Source: an uncultured Muribaculaceae bacterium (GTDB taxonomy: Bacteria > Bacteroidota > Bacteroidia > Bacteroidales > Muribaculaceae). Taken from it: a stretch of 30,631 nucleotides of DNA. The first letter of the stretch is position 1. Each line of letters opens with the position of its first letter. Under the pieces are notes generated by a model that was given only the letters and a program-made list of their open reading frames with translations, ran no database searches and was not told where the DNA came from. Shown piece after piece: positions 15,968-23,751 of this stretch. A program made the translations under genes and the position numbers. Where the stretch lies: positions 1 to 30,631 of the forward strand of contig CAJTWH010000034.1 in assembly GCA_910579995.1 (NCBI GenBank), read 5' to 3'.

Positions 15968-18279
15968 TGGTATCCGAAAATTATCTCAATGAGCTCAACG
16001 AAGCCCAGCGCGCTGCCGTAGAATATCTCGACGGCGCAGAGCTTGTCGTAGCCGGTGCCGGTTCGGGCAAAACGCGTGTAATAACCTACAAGATAGTACA
16101 TCTTCTCAACAGCGGCCACCGTCCCGGCCATATACTCGCTCTTACTTTCACCAACAAAGCAGCCGCAGAAATGCGAGAGCGCATTGCCCGGCTCGTGGGC
16201 GAGGAAGTGGCCTCGAAGCTGTGGATGGGCACTTTCCACTCCATTTTCGCCCGTATACTCCGCCGCCATGCCGACCGCCTCGGATTCAACTCAAACTTCA
16301 CCATCTACGATGCCGCCGACTCAAAGGCGCTCGTCAAGACGATAATCCGCGAACTCAAACTCGACGACAAGATTTACCGTCCCGGCCAAGTACTCGCAGA
16401 TATCTCATTTGCCAAAAACAAGCTCTATACCTCTGCCGACTACATGGCCGACAAAGAGCTTATGGCTGCCGACGCTCAGGCCGGACGCGAGCGCACAGCC
16501 GAGATTTACAGACTCTACTCCACCCGCTGCCACATAGCCGGAGCGATGGACTTTGACGACCTGCTGCTCAACACATATATCCTCTTCCGCGACAATCCCG
16601 ATTTACTCGAATCTTACCGCAATCTCTTCTCCTACGTGCTCGTAGACGAGTATCAGGACACCAACTTCGCCCAGCATGCCATAGTAAAGCAACTCTGCGA
16701 GGGCCGTGGCAATCTGTGCGTGGTAGGCGACGACGCACAGAGTATCTACTCTTTCCGCGGCGCCAACATACGCAATATCCTCGACCTCAACAAGACATTC
16801 CCCGGTCTGCGCACTTTCAAGCTCGAAGAAAACTACCGCTCCTCGCGCAATATCATCGGAGCTGCAAATACCCTCATTGCAGTCAACACCGACCAGATAC
16901 GAAAAGAAGTTTTCTCAAACAAGGAAACCGGCGACCCCATAGAAGTGGCGCAGGCCTACAATGACTACGAGGAAGCAGCCATGGTGGTATCGCGCCTCAT
17001 GCAGGTGAAGCGGCGGCTCGGATTGGCCTTCAACGACATAGCCATCCTCTACCGCACCAACGCACAATCGCGAGTACTCGAAGAGGCTCTGCGCAACCGC
17101 AATGTGCCCTACCATGTATATGGCGGCTTGGCATTCTACCAGCGTAAGGAGGTGAAAGACGCCTTGGCCTACTTCCGCCTCAGCGTCAACCCCTACGACG
17201 ACCAAGCCCTCGAAAGGGTAATCAACACACCCAAGCGCGGAATCGGCGACACTACCGTTAACAAGCTGAAACAAGGCGCCATAAGCAAGGGCGTCTCGCT
17301 CTACGACGTCATCTCACATCCCGACAGATACGAGGTCGAGCTCAACAAAGGCACCAAGACAAAGCTTTCCAATTTTGCCGGGCTAATCAACTTTTTCATA
17401 GCCAAGGCCTCGGCCGACATCGACGCCTACACCTTGGCAAAAGACATCATTCAGGAGACAGGCCTGCTCAATATGTATATGAGCGACAGTACTCCGGAAA
17501 ACATATCCAAGCAGGAGAATCTCTACGAACTTCTGCACTCGGTAGAAGATTTCACTCAGTCTTCACTCAAAGATAATCCGGAGAACAGCGGCATGGCTGA
17601 TTATCTTGCCACGGTATCTCTTCTCACCGACCAAGACACCGACGAGGCCGGCGACAGGGTAACACTAATGACCATACATGCTGCCAAAGGCCTCGAATTC
17701 GGAGCGGTATTTGTTGTCGGGGTTGAAGAAAATCTGCTACCGTCAGGAAAATCGCACACCGCCACCGAAATAGAGGAGGAGCGCCGCCTGATGTATGTTG
17801 CCATAACGCGTGCCAAGATGTTCTGTATGCTCAGTTTTGTAAAACAGCGCACCCTCAACGGCAGCACACAGCAAGCCATAGCCTCGCGATTCATCACCGA
17901 CATCGACAGCCGATATCTCAGGCTTATGACCGGCACACGGCTGCAGCGCCGAAGCACATACGGCGGTGAGACACCTCGCCCACGCCGCGTAATAATTAAT
18001 CAACCCGTGCCGACGCCTCAGGATATTCCTCCGGTAAAAGTATCTCAGACAATCGGAGCAAGCACTGCACCTCGCCCGTCGGCCGGAAATACGCCTTACA
18101 CCACCCACGATATCAAAGAATTGTCAGTCGGTATGACTATAATCCACTCTATCTACGGCGAGGGCGTCGTCAAGGAACTCAAACCCGACCCCAACGGCGA
18201 CCGCATAATAGTCACCACCGCCGACGGCTCTTCACGAACACTACTACTTAAATTTGCAAGATTTACAATAAACAAATGA
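15967..18279 (+). CDS. UvrD/PcrA-type superfamily 1 DNA helicase
   Basis: The preferred start is the ATG at 15967 (MVSENYLNELNEAQRAAVEY), giving 770 residues. The in-frame ATG at 15874 lies inside the DUF4250 gene. Helicase motifs are complete: Q-motif LNEAQRAAV, Walker A AGAGSGKT at residues 29-36, motif Ia TFTNKAAAEM, motif II DEYQD at 227-231, motif III GDDAQSIYSFRGA, motif IV YRTNAQSR, motif V TIHAAKGLEF and motif VI YVAITRA. The C-terminal 50 residues (GMTIIHSIYGEGVVKEL...) form a Tudor-like domain as in PcrA, which binds RNA polymerase. The role is 3'-5' unwinding in excision repair and clearing of replication/transcription blocks. It overlaps nspC by 4 nt. Confidence 0.95.
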   Translation: MVSENYLNELNEAQRAAVEYLDGAELVVAGAGSGKTRVITYKIVHLLNSGHRPGHILALTFTNKAAAEMRERIARLVGEEVASKLWMGTFHSIFARILRRHADRLGFNSNFTIYDAADSKALVKTIIRELKLDDKIYRPGQVLADISFAKNKLYTSADYMADKELMAADAQAGRERTAEIYRLYSTRCHIAGAMDFDDLLLNTYILFRDNPDLLESYRNLFSYVLVDEYQDTNFAQHAIVKQLCEGRGNLCVVGDDAQSIYSFRGANIRNILDLNKTFPGLRTFKLEENYRSSRNIIGAANTLIAVNTDQIRKEVFSNKETGDPIEVAQAYNDYEEAAMVVSRLMQVKRRLGLAFNDIAILYRTNAQSRVLEEALRNRNVPYHVYGGLAFYQRKEVKDALAYFRLSVNPYDDQALERVINTPKRGIGDTTVNKLKQGAISKGVSLYDVISHPDRYEVELNKGTKTKLSNFAGLINFFIAKASADIDAYTLAKDIIQETGLLNMYMSDSTPENISKQENLYELLHSVEDFTQSSLKDNPENSGMADYLATVSLLTDQDTDEAGDRVTLMTIHAAKGLEFGAVFVVGVEENLLPSGKSHTATEIEEERRLMYVAITRAKMFCMLSFVKQRTLNGSTQQAIASRFITDIDSRYLRLMTGTRLQRRSTYGGETPRPRRVIINQPVPTPQDIPPVKVSQTIGASTAPRPSAGNTPYTTHDIKELSVGMTIIHSIYGEGVVKELKPDPNGDRIIVTTADGSSRTLLLKFARFTINK

Positions 18280-19409
18280 CAGCCAACGAACTACCCACAC
18301 CATTCTACATCGTCTACGAAGACCGCCTGCGCGCCAACCTCTCGCTCATCAGCGAAGTCAGCCGACGCAGCGGCGCCGACATCATCATGGCATTCAAGGC
18401 CAATGCCCTGTGGCGTTCGTTCGACATCGTGAAAGAATACTGCCGCAACTGCACCGCCAGCTCTCTCAACGAGTTGCGCCTCGGCCGCGAATGTCTCGGC
18501 GGTGAGATACACTCCTACACTCCGGCTTACACCGACTCAAACATCGACGAGTTTATTGCCGGAAGCACCCATATCACATTCAATTCGCTGAGCCAGCTGG
18601 AGCGCTTCGGAGCCCGCGTACGCCGTGCGGGAGTCTCGGTAGGCCTGAGAGTCAACCCAAAATGCTCGGTCATCGAGACCGACCTCTACAATCCCGCGCT
18701 TCCCGGCTCCCGCTTCGGTGTGAATGCCGAAGATCTCGCCGATGGACTACCCGAAGGTGTAGAGGGTCTTCACTTCCATGCCTTGTGCGAATCTTCGAGC
18801 TACGACCTCGAAAAAGTAATCGCTGCTTTCGAAGAAAAATTCGGCCATCTTCTCCCGTTGCTCAAATGGGTGAACATGGGCGGCGGACATCTAATGACCC
18901 GCAAAGGCTATGATACCGAACATCTTATCGCGCTCATCCAAGACTTCCGTCGGCGTCACCCCAACCTGCGCGTGATTCTTGAGCCCGGCAGTGCTTTCAC
19001 TTGGCAGACAGGCGATCTGGTGGCTTCTGTAGTCGACACCGTATGCGACGGCGGCCTTCCCACTGCCATACTCGACGTGAGCTTCGCATGCCACATGCCC
19101 GACACTCTCGAAATGCCCTACCTGCCGGAAGTGGCCGAAAGCGTAGAAAAAGAATTTTCCACGGGCACGCCTTGGCGCCTTGGCGGCAACTCATGCCTGA
19201 GCGGAGACTTCAAGGGTGACTACTATTTCAACCGCGCCCCCGGCATTGGCGACAGAATCACCCTCAAGGACATGAATCACTACACTACGGTGAAAACCAA
19301 CATGTTCAACGGTGTGGCACACCCCGACATCGTGCTACAAGGCCTCGACGGACAATGCCGCTACCTGCGCCATTTCGATTATCTCGACTATAAAAACCGC
19401 ATGAGCTGA
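18276..19409 (+). CDS. nspC: Carboxynorspermidine decarboxylase
   Basis: This PLP enzyme (377 residues, fold type III alanine-racemase/ODC-like) converts carboxyspermidine or carboxynorspermidine to spermidine or norspermidine, the last step of the alternative polyamine route used by gut Bacteroidota. The barrel domain starts with FYIVYEDRLRANL and the PLP lysine is in MAFKAN at residue 41. HFHALCESSS, NMGGGH, LEPGSAFTW and the C-terminal GGNSCLSGD (with the active-site Cys) are the characteristic NspC motifs that separate it from LysA. The partner dehydrogenase is not in the window. It overlaps the helicase gene by 4 nt and the glycosyltransferase gene by 1 nt. Confidence 0.93.
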   Translation: MTANELPTPFYIVYEDRLRANLSLISEVSRRSGADIIMAFKANALWRSFDIVKEYCRNCTASSLNELRLGRECLGGEIHSYTPAYTDSNIDEFIAGSTHITFNSLSQLERFGARVRRAGVSVGLRVNPKCSVIETDLYNPALPGSRFGVNAEDLADGLPEGVEGLHFHALCESSSYDLEKVIAAFEEKFGHLLPLLKWVNMGGGHLMTRKGYDTEHLIALIQDFRRRHPNLRVILEPGSAFTWQTGDLVASVVDTVCDGGLPTAILDVSFACHMPDTLEMPYLPEVAESVEKEFSTGTPWRLGGNSCLSGDFKGDYYFNRAPGIGDRITLKDMNHYTTVKTNMFNGVAHPDIVLQGLDGQCRYLRHFDYLDYKNRMS

Positions 19410-20434
19410 TGGATAGCGCCCACCCCTATTTCTCAATCATCGTACCGGTATACAACCGGCGCGGCGAAGTGCGCGACCTCTGCGAGAGCCTGCTCCATGA
19501 GTCGAGCCGCGATTTTGAGCTCATTCTTGTAGAAGACGGCTCCACTGACCCTTGCGAGGATATAGCACAGGAATATAAGGATAAAGGTCTTGATGTAAAA
19601 TACTTCTACAAGGCCAACGAGGGCCGCTCCATAGCGCGCAACCACGGCCTTGAGCATGCCTCGGGTGACTATTTCGTATTCTTCGATTCCGATTGCGTGA
19701 TTCCGCCACATTACATCGAGACCTTGCGGAAAGCTCTCTCTGACAATTATCTTGATTGCTTCGGAGGGCCCGACGCCGCCCACGATTCGTTCAGCGACAC
19801 TCAGAAATCCATAAATTACTCCATGACCTCTTTCCTCACTACCGGAGGCATACGCGGCGGCAAAGTGCAGCTTGAGAAATTCGTGCCGCGCACTTTCAAC
19901 ATGGGTTTCAGCCGTGAGGTTTACAATCGCGTGGGAGGCTTCCGCGAGATGTTCTCGGAAGACATCGACATGAGCACGCGCATACGTTTGGCCGGTTTCT
20001 CGATAGGACTCATACGTCCGGCTTACGTTTGGCACAAGCGTCGTATCGACATGCGCAAATTCCTCCGACAGGTATACGTTTTCGGTATGTCGAGAATCAC
20101 CCTCAAGCTCCTCTACCCCGACTCTCTCAAGCTCGTACACCTCTTGCCGGCTGTGTTTGTAGTCGGCTGCTTGGCTCTGATTTTACTTGGTATTTTCGTG
20201 TCGCCATGGTTCCTCTTACCGTTAGGTATATATTTCGCCGCCGTCTTTGTTGGCGCGCTGATATCCACTAAGTCACTTAAAATAGCGGCATTGGCCGTGC
20301 CTGCAGCGGCAATTCAGCTCGGAGGCTACGGCTGTGGATTCCTTAAAGCTTGGTTTACAAAGATTCTTCTCCGCCGCGGACGCGACATCGACGAAGAAAT
20401 CAACATCAGAAAGGGTAAAAATGAACGACTCTGA
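19409..20434 (+). CDS. Family 2 glycosyltransferase with C-terminal membrane helices
   Basis: The 341-residue protein opens with YFSIIVPVYNRRGEVRDL, the GT2 nucleotide-sugar-binding start. It continues with LVEDGSTD, GRSIARNHGLEHASGDYFVF and the metal-binding FDSDC with Asp93 and Asp95. VGGFREMFSEDIDMSTRIRLAG gives the acceptor-side ED motif. From about residue 250 there are two or three hydrophobic segments (LLPAVFVVGCLALILLGIF, WFLLPLGIYFAAVFVGAL), so the enzyme is membrane-anchored and probably uses a lipid-linked acceptor in glycan assembly. Donor and product are unknown. The start overlaps nspC by one base, and the end overlaps radC by 14 nt. Confidence 0.9.
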   Translation: MDSAHPYFSIIVPVYNRRGEVRDLCESLLHESSRDFELILVEDGSTDPCEDIAQEYKDKGLDVKYFYKANEGRSIARNHGLEHASGDYFVFFDSDCVIPPHYIETLRKALSDNYLDCFGGPDAAHDSFSDTQKSINYSMTSFLTTGGIRGGKVQLEKFVPRTFNMGFSREVYNRVGGFREMFSEDIDMSTRIRLAGFSIGLIRPAYVWHKRRIDMRKFLRQVYVFGMSRITLKLLYPDSLKLVHLLPAVFVVGCLALILLGIFVSPWFLLPLGIYFAAVFVGALISTKSLKIAALAVPAAAIQLGGYGCGFLKAWFTKILLRRGRDIDEEINIRKGKNERL

Positions 20435-21143
20435 CGACCGCACACCTATCTTCGACCTCATCGCCGACATGCCTCAGGACAGCCGTCCACGCGAAAAGGC
20501 TCTTCAGCACGGCATAAAATCGCTAACCGACGCCGAGCTGATGGCAATAATTTTCGCCACCGGCATAAAGGGCAAGAGCGTAGTGCAACTGTGCGAGGAA
20601 ATCCTTGCCGACAATGGCCGGCATATATCGCGTGTGGCAGCAATGAGCGTCCATGACATCACAACCCGATATAAAGGCATAGGCCCGGCCAAGGCTCTTA
20701 CCATGCTGGCAGCCCTTGAGCTCGGTGCCCGAAGTGCTGCCGACGCCATAAAAGTTGAAGACCCGCCCATCAACAATGCCGAAGCCGGCCGACGCTATAT
20801 GAGCCCGTACCTGCAGGGGCTCGACCATGAGGAATTCTGGATTCTGCTACTCAAAAACAACCTCAAGGCCATCCGTCCGGTGCGTGTAGGCCAAGGAGGG
20901 CTATCCTCAACATCGGTTGATGTGAAAATCATAATGCGCGAGGCACTGCTCTCCGGAGCGGCTGCCATGATGTTATGCCACAATCATCCGTCCGGGACAT
21001 TTGCAGTAAGTCAGGCCGACATAAGCCTTACCAAGCGGATATGCAATGCGGCGAAAATTATGGATATACGCGTAATTGACCACATAGTTTTCTGCGGAAG
21101 CAGGATATACTCTTTCCACTCCGAAGGCCAAATGCCCGACTGA
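20421..21143 (+). CDS. radC: RadC-family (JAB1/MPN-type) protein
   Basis: The ATG at 20421 gives MNDSDDRTPIFDLIADMPQ and 240 residues. An earlier in-frame ATG at 20334 lies deep inside the glycosyltransferase gene. The N-terminal UPF0758 part (SRPREKALQHGIKSLTDAEL, then ILADNG and a helix-hairpin-helix YKGIGPAKALTMLAALELG) is followed by the JAMM metal site H187-x-H189 with Asp200 (CHNHPSGTFAVSQAD). Despite the name, a repair role is doubtful in the literature, and a metallo-nuclease or -protease activity is inferred from the fold. It is the last gene of the operon. Only 8 nt separate it from the convergent ImmA-like gene, and no hairpin terminator is visible there. Confidence 0.95.
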   Translation: MNDSDDRTPIFDLIADMPQDSRPREKALQHGIKSLTDAELMAIIFATGIKGKSVVQLCEEILADNGRHISRVAAMSVHDITTRYKGIGPAKALTMLAALELGARSAADAIKVEDPPINNAEAGRRYMSPYLQGLDHEEFWILLLKNNLKAIRPVRVGQGGLSSTSVDVKIIMREALLSGAAAMMLCHNHPSGTFAVSQADISLTKRICNAAKIMDIRVIDHIVFCGSRIYSFHSEGQMPD

Positions 21144-21151
21144 TAGGGTGT

Positions 21152-22285
21152 TTAATTATAACCTCCAATTTTTGCAATAAGATCTCGACATATCGCGTAT
21201 GAATTTTTGACAAGATTCCTCTCTTGACAAAAATGGTGGTATTGTCCTGTCACTATTCCCACATTCATACGATTGCTTCTGGCTATTGCCTTTAACTTAT
21301 TTGCGGCGGCATACGGATTCTCGATATCAGAGAACGCTTCTATGGGAGAGTTTCCACTCCACAATGCCTCTGTCGCATATTGGTTTGCTGCTGTTTCTTT
21401 TTCATCATTAACCATTATGCTTCTATCCACATCAATAAAACTATGAGTACTGTCCTGTTCAAGATGAAGCATAATATGTCCCAACTCGTGCATAATTGTG
21501 AATGCAAAGTTGTCTATTCTGTTCATTCGCTGTGTAGTTACAATCGTGGGATTGCTACCTCTCCAAAATGAGAAACCATCAACAGGCACCTTATCAAGTC
21601 TTTTTTCCCCAGATATGAATTTAATGCCATAAGTATTAAGCAAATTCTCAGTCTTCTCAATTACATCGGTGTTTGAGAAGAATACAGCATTTAACTTTCC
21701 TATCAACTCCGGAACTCGATCAGGAATAAATTCTGCATTCAAATTAATATTATTACTCACATGTTTGACAATAACTACCCAAGTGAAGAGATTAGATTGA
21801 TCAGTCTGAACTTTTTCTGATTTTTTGAAACATCCGGTGGAAGATGAGAATTGTAAATTTAATTGTTGGACATCTGAGATACCAAGCGCCTCCATGACCA
21901 TAGCAATATTTTTCTCAAAATCTGATGAGAACTCCAATCTCTTTTTCAATGCACCCAAATTCGCATGAGTGCGCAATTTATTCCAAATCTCAATAGCCAC
22001 AGTTCTTGATTCAATCTCTTTTCGTTTTAGTCCCAAGTCATGCTCATTTTGAAGCCTAAGCCAATCAGAGGCTTTCAAGCTACCCGGAAGTGCAGCTTCA
22101 AGAAGAATCGCAATTTCAACAGTAATATCTTTACCCCCTGTAATGATACCGTTTATCATTGGCGCGGACTTTCCAAGAGCAGAAGCGAGTTCTCTCTGCG
22201 AAAGCCCATATTCTTCCAACTCGCCTTTTAAGACGGTTCCGGGATGAGGAGAGAGTGCGCAATCTTGCAGGTTAATAATATTCAT
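21152..22285 (-). CDS. HTH (HigA/XRE-like) protein fused to ImmA/IrrE metallopeptidase domain
   Basis: The ATG at 22285 (MNIINLQDCALSPHPGTVL) gives 377 residues. The TTG at 22318 overlaps the -7 box. Residues of about 14-66 are a HigA/XRE helix-turn-helix (LSQRELASALGKSAPMINGI). Residues of about 190-340 are a zincin of the ImmA/IrrE (M78) type with MHELGH, His266, Glu267 and His270, and the downstream Glu297 in KETAANQYA. Such proteins control mobile elements or act as antitoxin-like regulators, sometimes by cleaving a repressor. No HigB-like toxin is present on either side. Base composition is clearly more AT-rich than the radC operon, which suggests transfer. It is transcribed away from the DUF4417 cassette, from its own consensus promoter. 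Confidence 0.88.
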   Translation of the reverse strand: MNIINLQDCALSPHPGTVLKGELEEYGLSQRELASALGKSAPMINGIITGGKDITVEIAILLEAALPGSLKASDWLRLQNEHDLGLKRKEIESRTVAIEIWNKLRTHANLGALKKRLEFSSDFEKNIAMVMEALGISDVQQLNLQFSSSTGCFKKSEKVQTDQSNLFTWVVIVKHVSNNINLNAEFIPDRVPELIGKLNAVFFSNTDVIEKTENLLNTYGIKFISGEKRLDKVPVDGFSFWRGSNPTIVTTQRMNRIDNFAFTIMHELGHIMLHLEQDSTHSFIDVDRSIMVNDEKETAANQYATEALWSGNSPIEAFSDIENPYAAANKLKAIARSNRMNVGIVTGQYHHFCQERNLVKNSYAICRDLIAKIGGYN

Positions 22286-22315
22286 GACGTTGATTCTTAC
22301 TTGTAAAATTATTTG

Positions 22316-22346
22316 CAAAGATAATTATTATTCTGCAAACCACAAA
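22316..22346 (-). promoter_or_regulatory. Promoter of the HTH-ImmA gene
   Basis: On the - strand TTTG (22343-22346), a 19-nt spacer and TATCTTTG (22316-22323) fit the consensus. The transcript would start near 22312, about 25 nt before the ATG. Confidence 0.75.
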
Positions 22347-22403
22347 AACAAAACATAATAACCTACAAGTTTACATATTTAAAAAAAATATTTCTCAAAA
22401 GAC

Positions 22404-22434
22404 TTGACTTTTCTAAATTGATGTATTAACTTTG
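22404..22434 (+). promoter_or_regulatory. Consensus promoter facing the DUF4417 cassette
   Basis: TTG (22404-22406), a 20-nt spacer and TAACTTTG (22427-22434) fit the consensus. It is the only good + strand promoter found before the DUF4417 gene. Its transcript would start near 22438 and run antisense across the candidate RNA at 22489-22590. Confidence 0.65.
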
Positions 22435-22488
22435 CAGTCATAAAACGACTTGAAAAAACTATTTATTCCATGAACACCAGATAGATTT

Positions 22489-22526
22489 AAAAGGCGAGAG
22501 CGGCATAGACGCAACCATGCCGCTCT
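22489..22526 (-). terminator. Terminator hairpin of the candidate small RNA
   Basis: On the - strand AGAGCGGCAT (22517-22526), a 10-nt loop and ATGCCGCTCT (22497-22506) form a perfect 10-bp stem. The T4 run comes after four further bases (CGCC), so it is slightly displaced. The opposite strand has no T run, which supports the - orientation. Confidence 0.6.
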
Positions 22527-22590
22527 GAAGATTTAAGTAGCACACGGCCTACGGCGAACTTCCACATTACATCGTAAGCCATGCTTAATC
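22489..22590 (-). ncRNA. Candidate structured small RNA, about 100 nt
   Basis: This stretch has a full promoter on one side and a hairpin plus T run on the other, both on the - strand. In between the RNA can fold well. A closing stem pairs 22584-22592 with 22528-22537 (AAGAUUAAG with CUUAAAUCUU, one bulged A). Inside it an 11-bp stem pairs 22573-22583 with 22543-22553 (two G-U pairs). A separate 10-bp terminator hairpin lies at 22497-22526. The layout, a Bacteroidota promoter at one end and a terminator at the other, resembles how the Bacteroidales-1 RNA family was described, but I cannot confirm membership. A 31-codon frame (22582 down to 22487) runs through it and could instead be a micro-ORF. 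No target was identified. Confidence 0.55.
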
Positions 22591-22593
22591 TTA

Positions 22594-22625
22594 CAAAGGT
22601 AACCTTTGTCTGCCACAATTGCAAA
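22594..22625 (-). promoter_or_regulatory. Consensus promoter of the candidate small RNA
   Basis: On the - strand TTTG (22622-22625), an exact 20-nt spacer and TACCTTTG (22594-22601) match the consensus fully. The -7 box lies inside a near-perfect palindrome, ACAAAGGT-A-ACCTTTGT (22593-22609), which could also be an operator. Confidence 0.75.
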
Positions 22626-22722
22626 AGTGTTGCGACTTTTAACAACATTATTAACAATTTTGCTTATGGTAGAACCTTTACCACTATTCTCGACAGACTC
22701 GCTATGCGCTGCTGATAAAAAC

Positions 22723-23391
22723 ATGCAAGGTACGAAAACTAAAAAACCTCGTACTAACAGAACCGCTGACTACCATCTCAAAAAGATGGACATTCTTACA
22801 GATTTAACATATACTGAAGGAAACTGCGGAGTTCCTGTAATTAAGCCAACGGATTTCGATTCAATACCAAACTCTATCATTGCTTTCAGCAAGGCTATAT
22901 CATCCAAGGAGTTTAATCAGATTGTCCATTTTTACGAAGCAGATCGTTCGTTTGCAAGAATCATGCACAATCCCCAAAAGTATGCAGCTATACTTAGCAG
23001 GTTCAAATATGTGATTTCTCCAGACTTTTCCCAACATCTTGATATGCCTCCATTCTTATGCATGCAAAACTCTTGGTGGAACAATGCATTTGGAGCATAT
23101 TGGCAATCATTGGGAATGAATGTCATCCCCAATGTATCATGGTCGCGTCCTGAAAGCTATGAGTACGCTTTTAAAGGTATTCCCAAACACGGAGTTGTAG
23201 CTATTAACTGTACGGCCATAAAAGGCAATCCAATGTCTCGCTATTTCTGGATGAAAGGGTATGATGCTGCTATAAGCGTTCTCAATCCTAAACTGATAAT
23301 TCGATATGGAGACAAAATGCCCAACGAGGACGAAGAGCGTTCCATCTACTTTGACAATGGAAACCTTAAACGATTGAGAAATGGGCGCTAA
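22723..23391 (+). CDS. DUF4417 domain protein
   Basis: The ATG at 22723 gives 222 residues. A TTG at 22606 or ATG at 22666 would add a hydrophobic stretch lying over the small-RNA promoter region, and the ATG at 22786 is another option. From about residue 30 the sequence follows the DUF4417 pattern as I remember it: CGVPVIKPTDFDSIPNSII, FNQIVHFYEADRSFARI, NPQKYAAILSRFKYVISPDF, NAFGAYWQSLGMNVIPNVSW and YAFKGIPKHGVVAINCTAIK. The family occurs in phages and mobile elements of Firmicutes and Bacteroidota and has no known function. Base composition is AT-rich, unlike the flanking core genes. Its end overlaps the next gene by 11 nt, so the two are translated together. Confidence 0.75.
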   Translation: MQGTKTKKPRTNRTADYHLKKMDILTDLTYTEGNCGVPVIKPTDFDSIPNSIIAFSKAISSKEFNQIVHFYEADRSFARIMHNPQKYAAILSRFKYVISPDFSQHLDMPPFLCMQNSWWNNAFGAYWQSLGMNVIPNVSWSRPESYEYAFKGIPKHGVVAINCTAIKGNPMSRYFWMKGYDAAISVLNPKLIIRYGDKMPNEDEERSIYFDNGNLKRLRNGR

Positions 23392-23746
23392 TGGAAGTTT
23401 TTCCACCGGTTCTACAAGTTCGGAACTCGGGAGGAATTACAAAACTATCGGAACTGTTGGAAGCATACAGGTAGTCACGCCAAAAAATCCTAAGGCAGGT
23501 GTGAAATTACCGGAAGAGAGCCATACTCCCAATAGAGTTTATGCTACATTTTATAAAGACGGGCATGATGTGAAAGCAATCGCAAAATATGGACCAGATG
23601 GTAAGAAAATTTGGGAGCTTCATACGGTTGACCATAAAAATCTTGGTCCACACTATCATGATTGGAAAGATGGCAGACCCGTTAGCGACAAACCTCTCAC
23701 TAAAGAAATGTGGGACATTCTAAACAACGTAAGAAACTACAAATAA
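23381..23746 (+). CDS. 121-aa mobile-element protein with DH/GPHYHDW motif
   Basis: The protein begins MGANGSFSTGSTSSELGRNY, a Gly/Ser-rich opener that I recall in proteins encoded after DUF4417 genes. Its C-terminal half holds a dense polar motif, HTVDHKNLGPHYHDW (His81, Asp84, His85, His91, His93, Trp95). This looks like the metal or catalytic centre of small nuclease or toxin domains found at the C-termini of phage head-morphogenesis proteins and polymorphic toxins. There is no signal peptide, no delivery domain and no membrane helix. The 118-residue acidic gene follows 5 nt later. An effector or toxin-like activity is inference only. I do not know a named family. Confidence 0.65.
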   Translation: MGANGSFSTGSTSSELGRNYKTIGTVGSIQVVTPKNPKAGVKLPEESHTPNRVYATFYKDGHDVKAIAKYGPDGKKIWELHTVDHKNLGPHYHDWKDGRPVSDKPLTKEMWDILNNVRNYK

Positions 23747-23751
23747 TCAAT

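Noticed and set aside
22487..22582. 31-codon micro-ORF (MAYDVMWKFAVG...) inside the candidate small RNA
   Set aside because: The frame has no ribosome-binding signal and overlaps three stems and the terminator. It is kept only as an alternative to the RNA interpretation.
21152..22605. HigBA-type toxin-antitoxin pair
   Set aside because: The antitoxin-like HTH is present, but no HigB/RelE-like frame exists upstream or downstream. The neighbouring gene downstream is radC on the opposite strand.
22533..22724. Transposase remnant suggested by IVADKGY on the - strand
   Set aside because: Only a short peptide resembles a DDE-type motif. No other transposase motif, inverted ends or target duplication was found, and the bases are better explained by a promoter and RNA.
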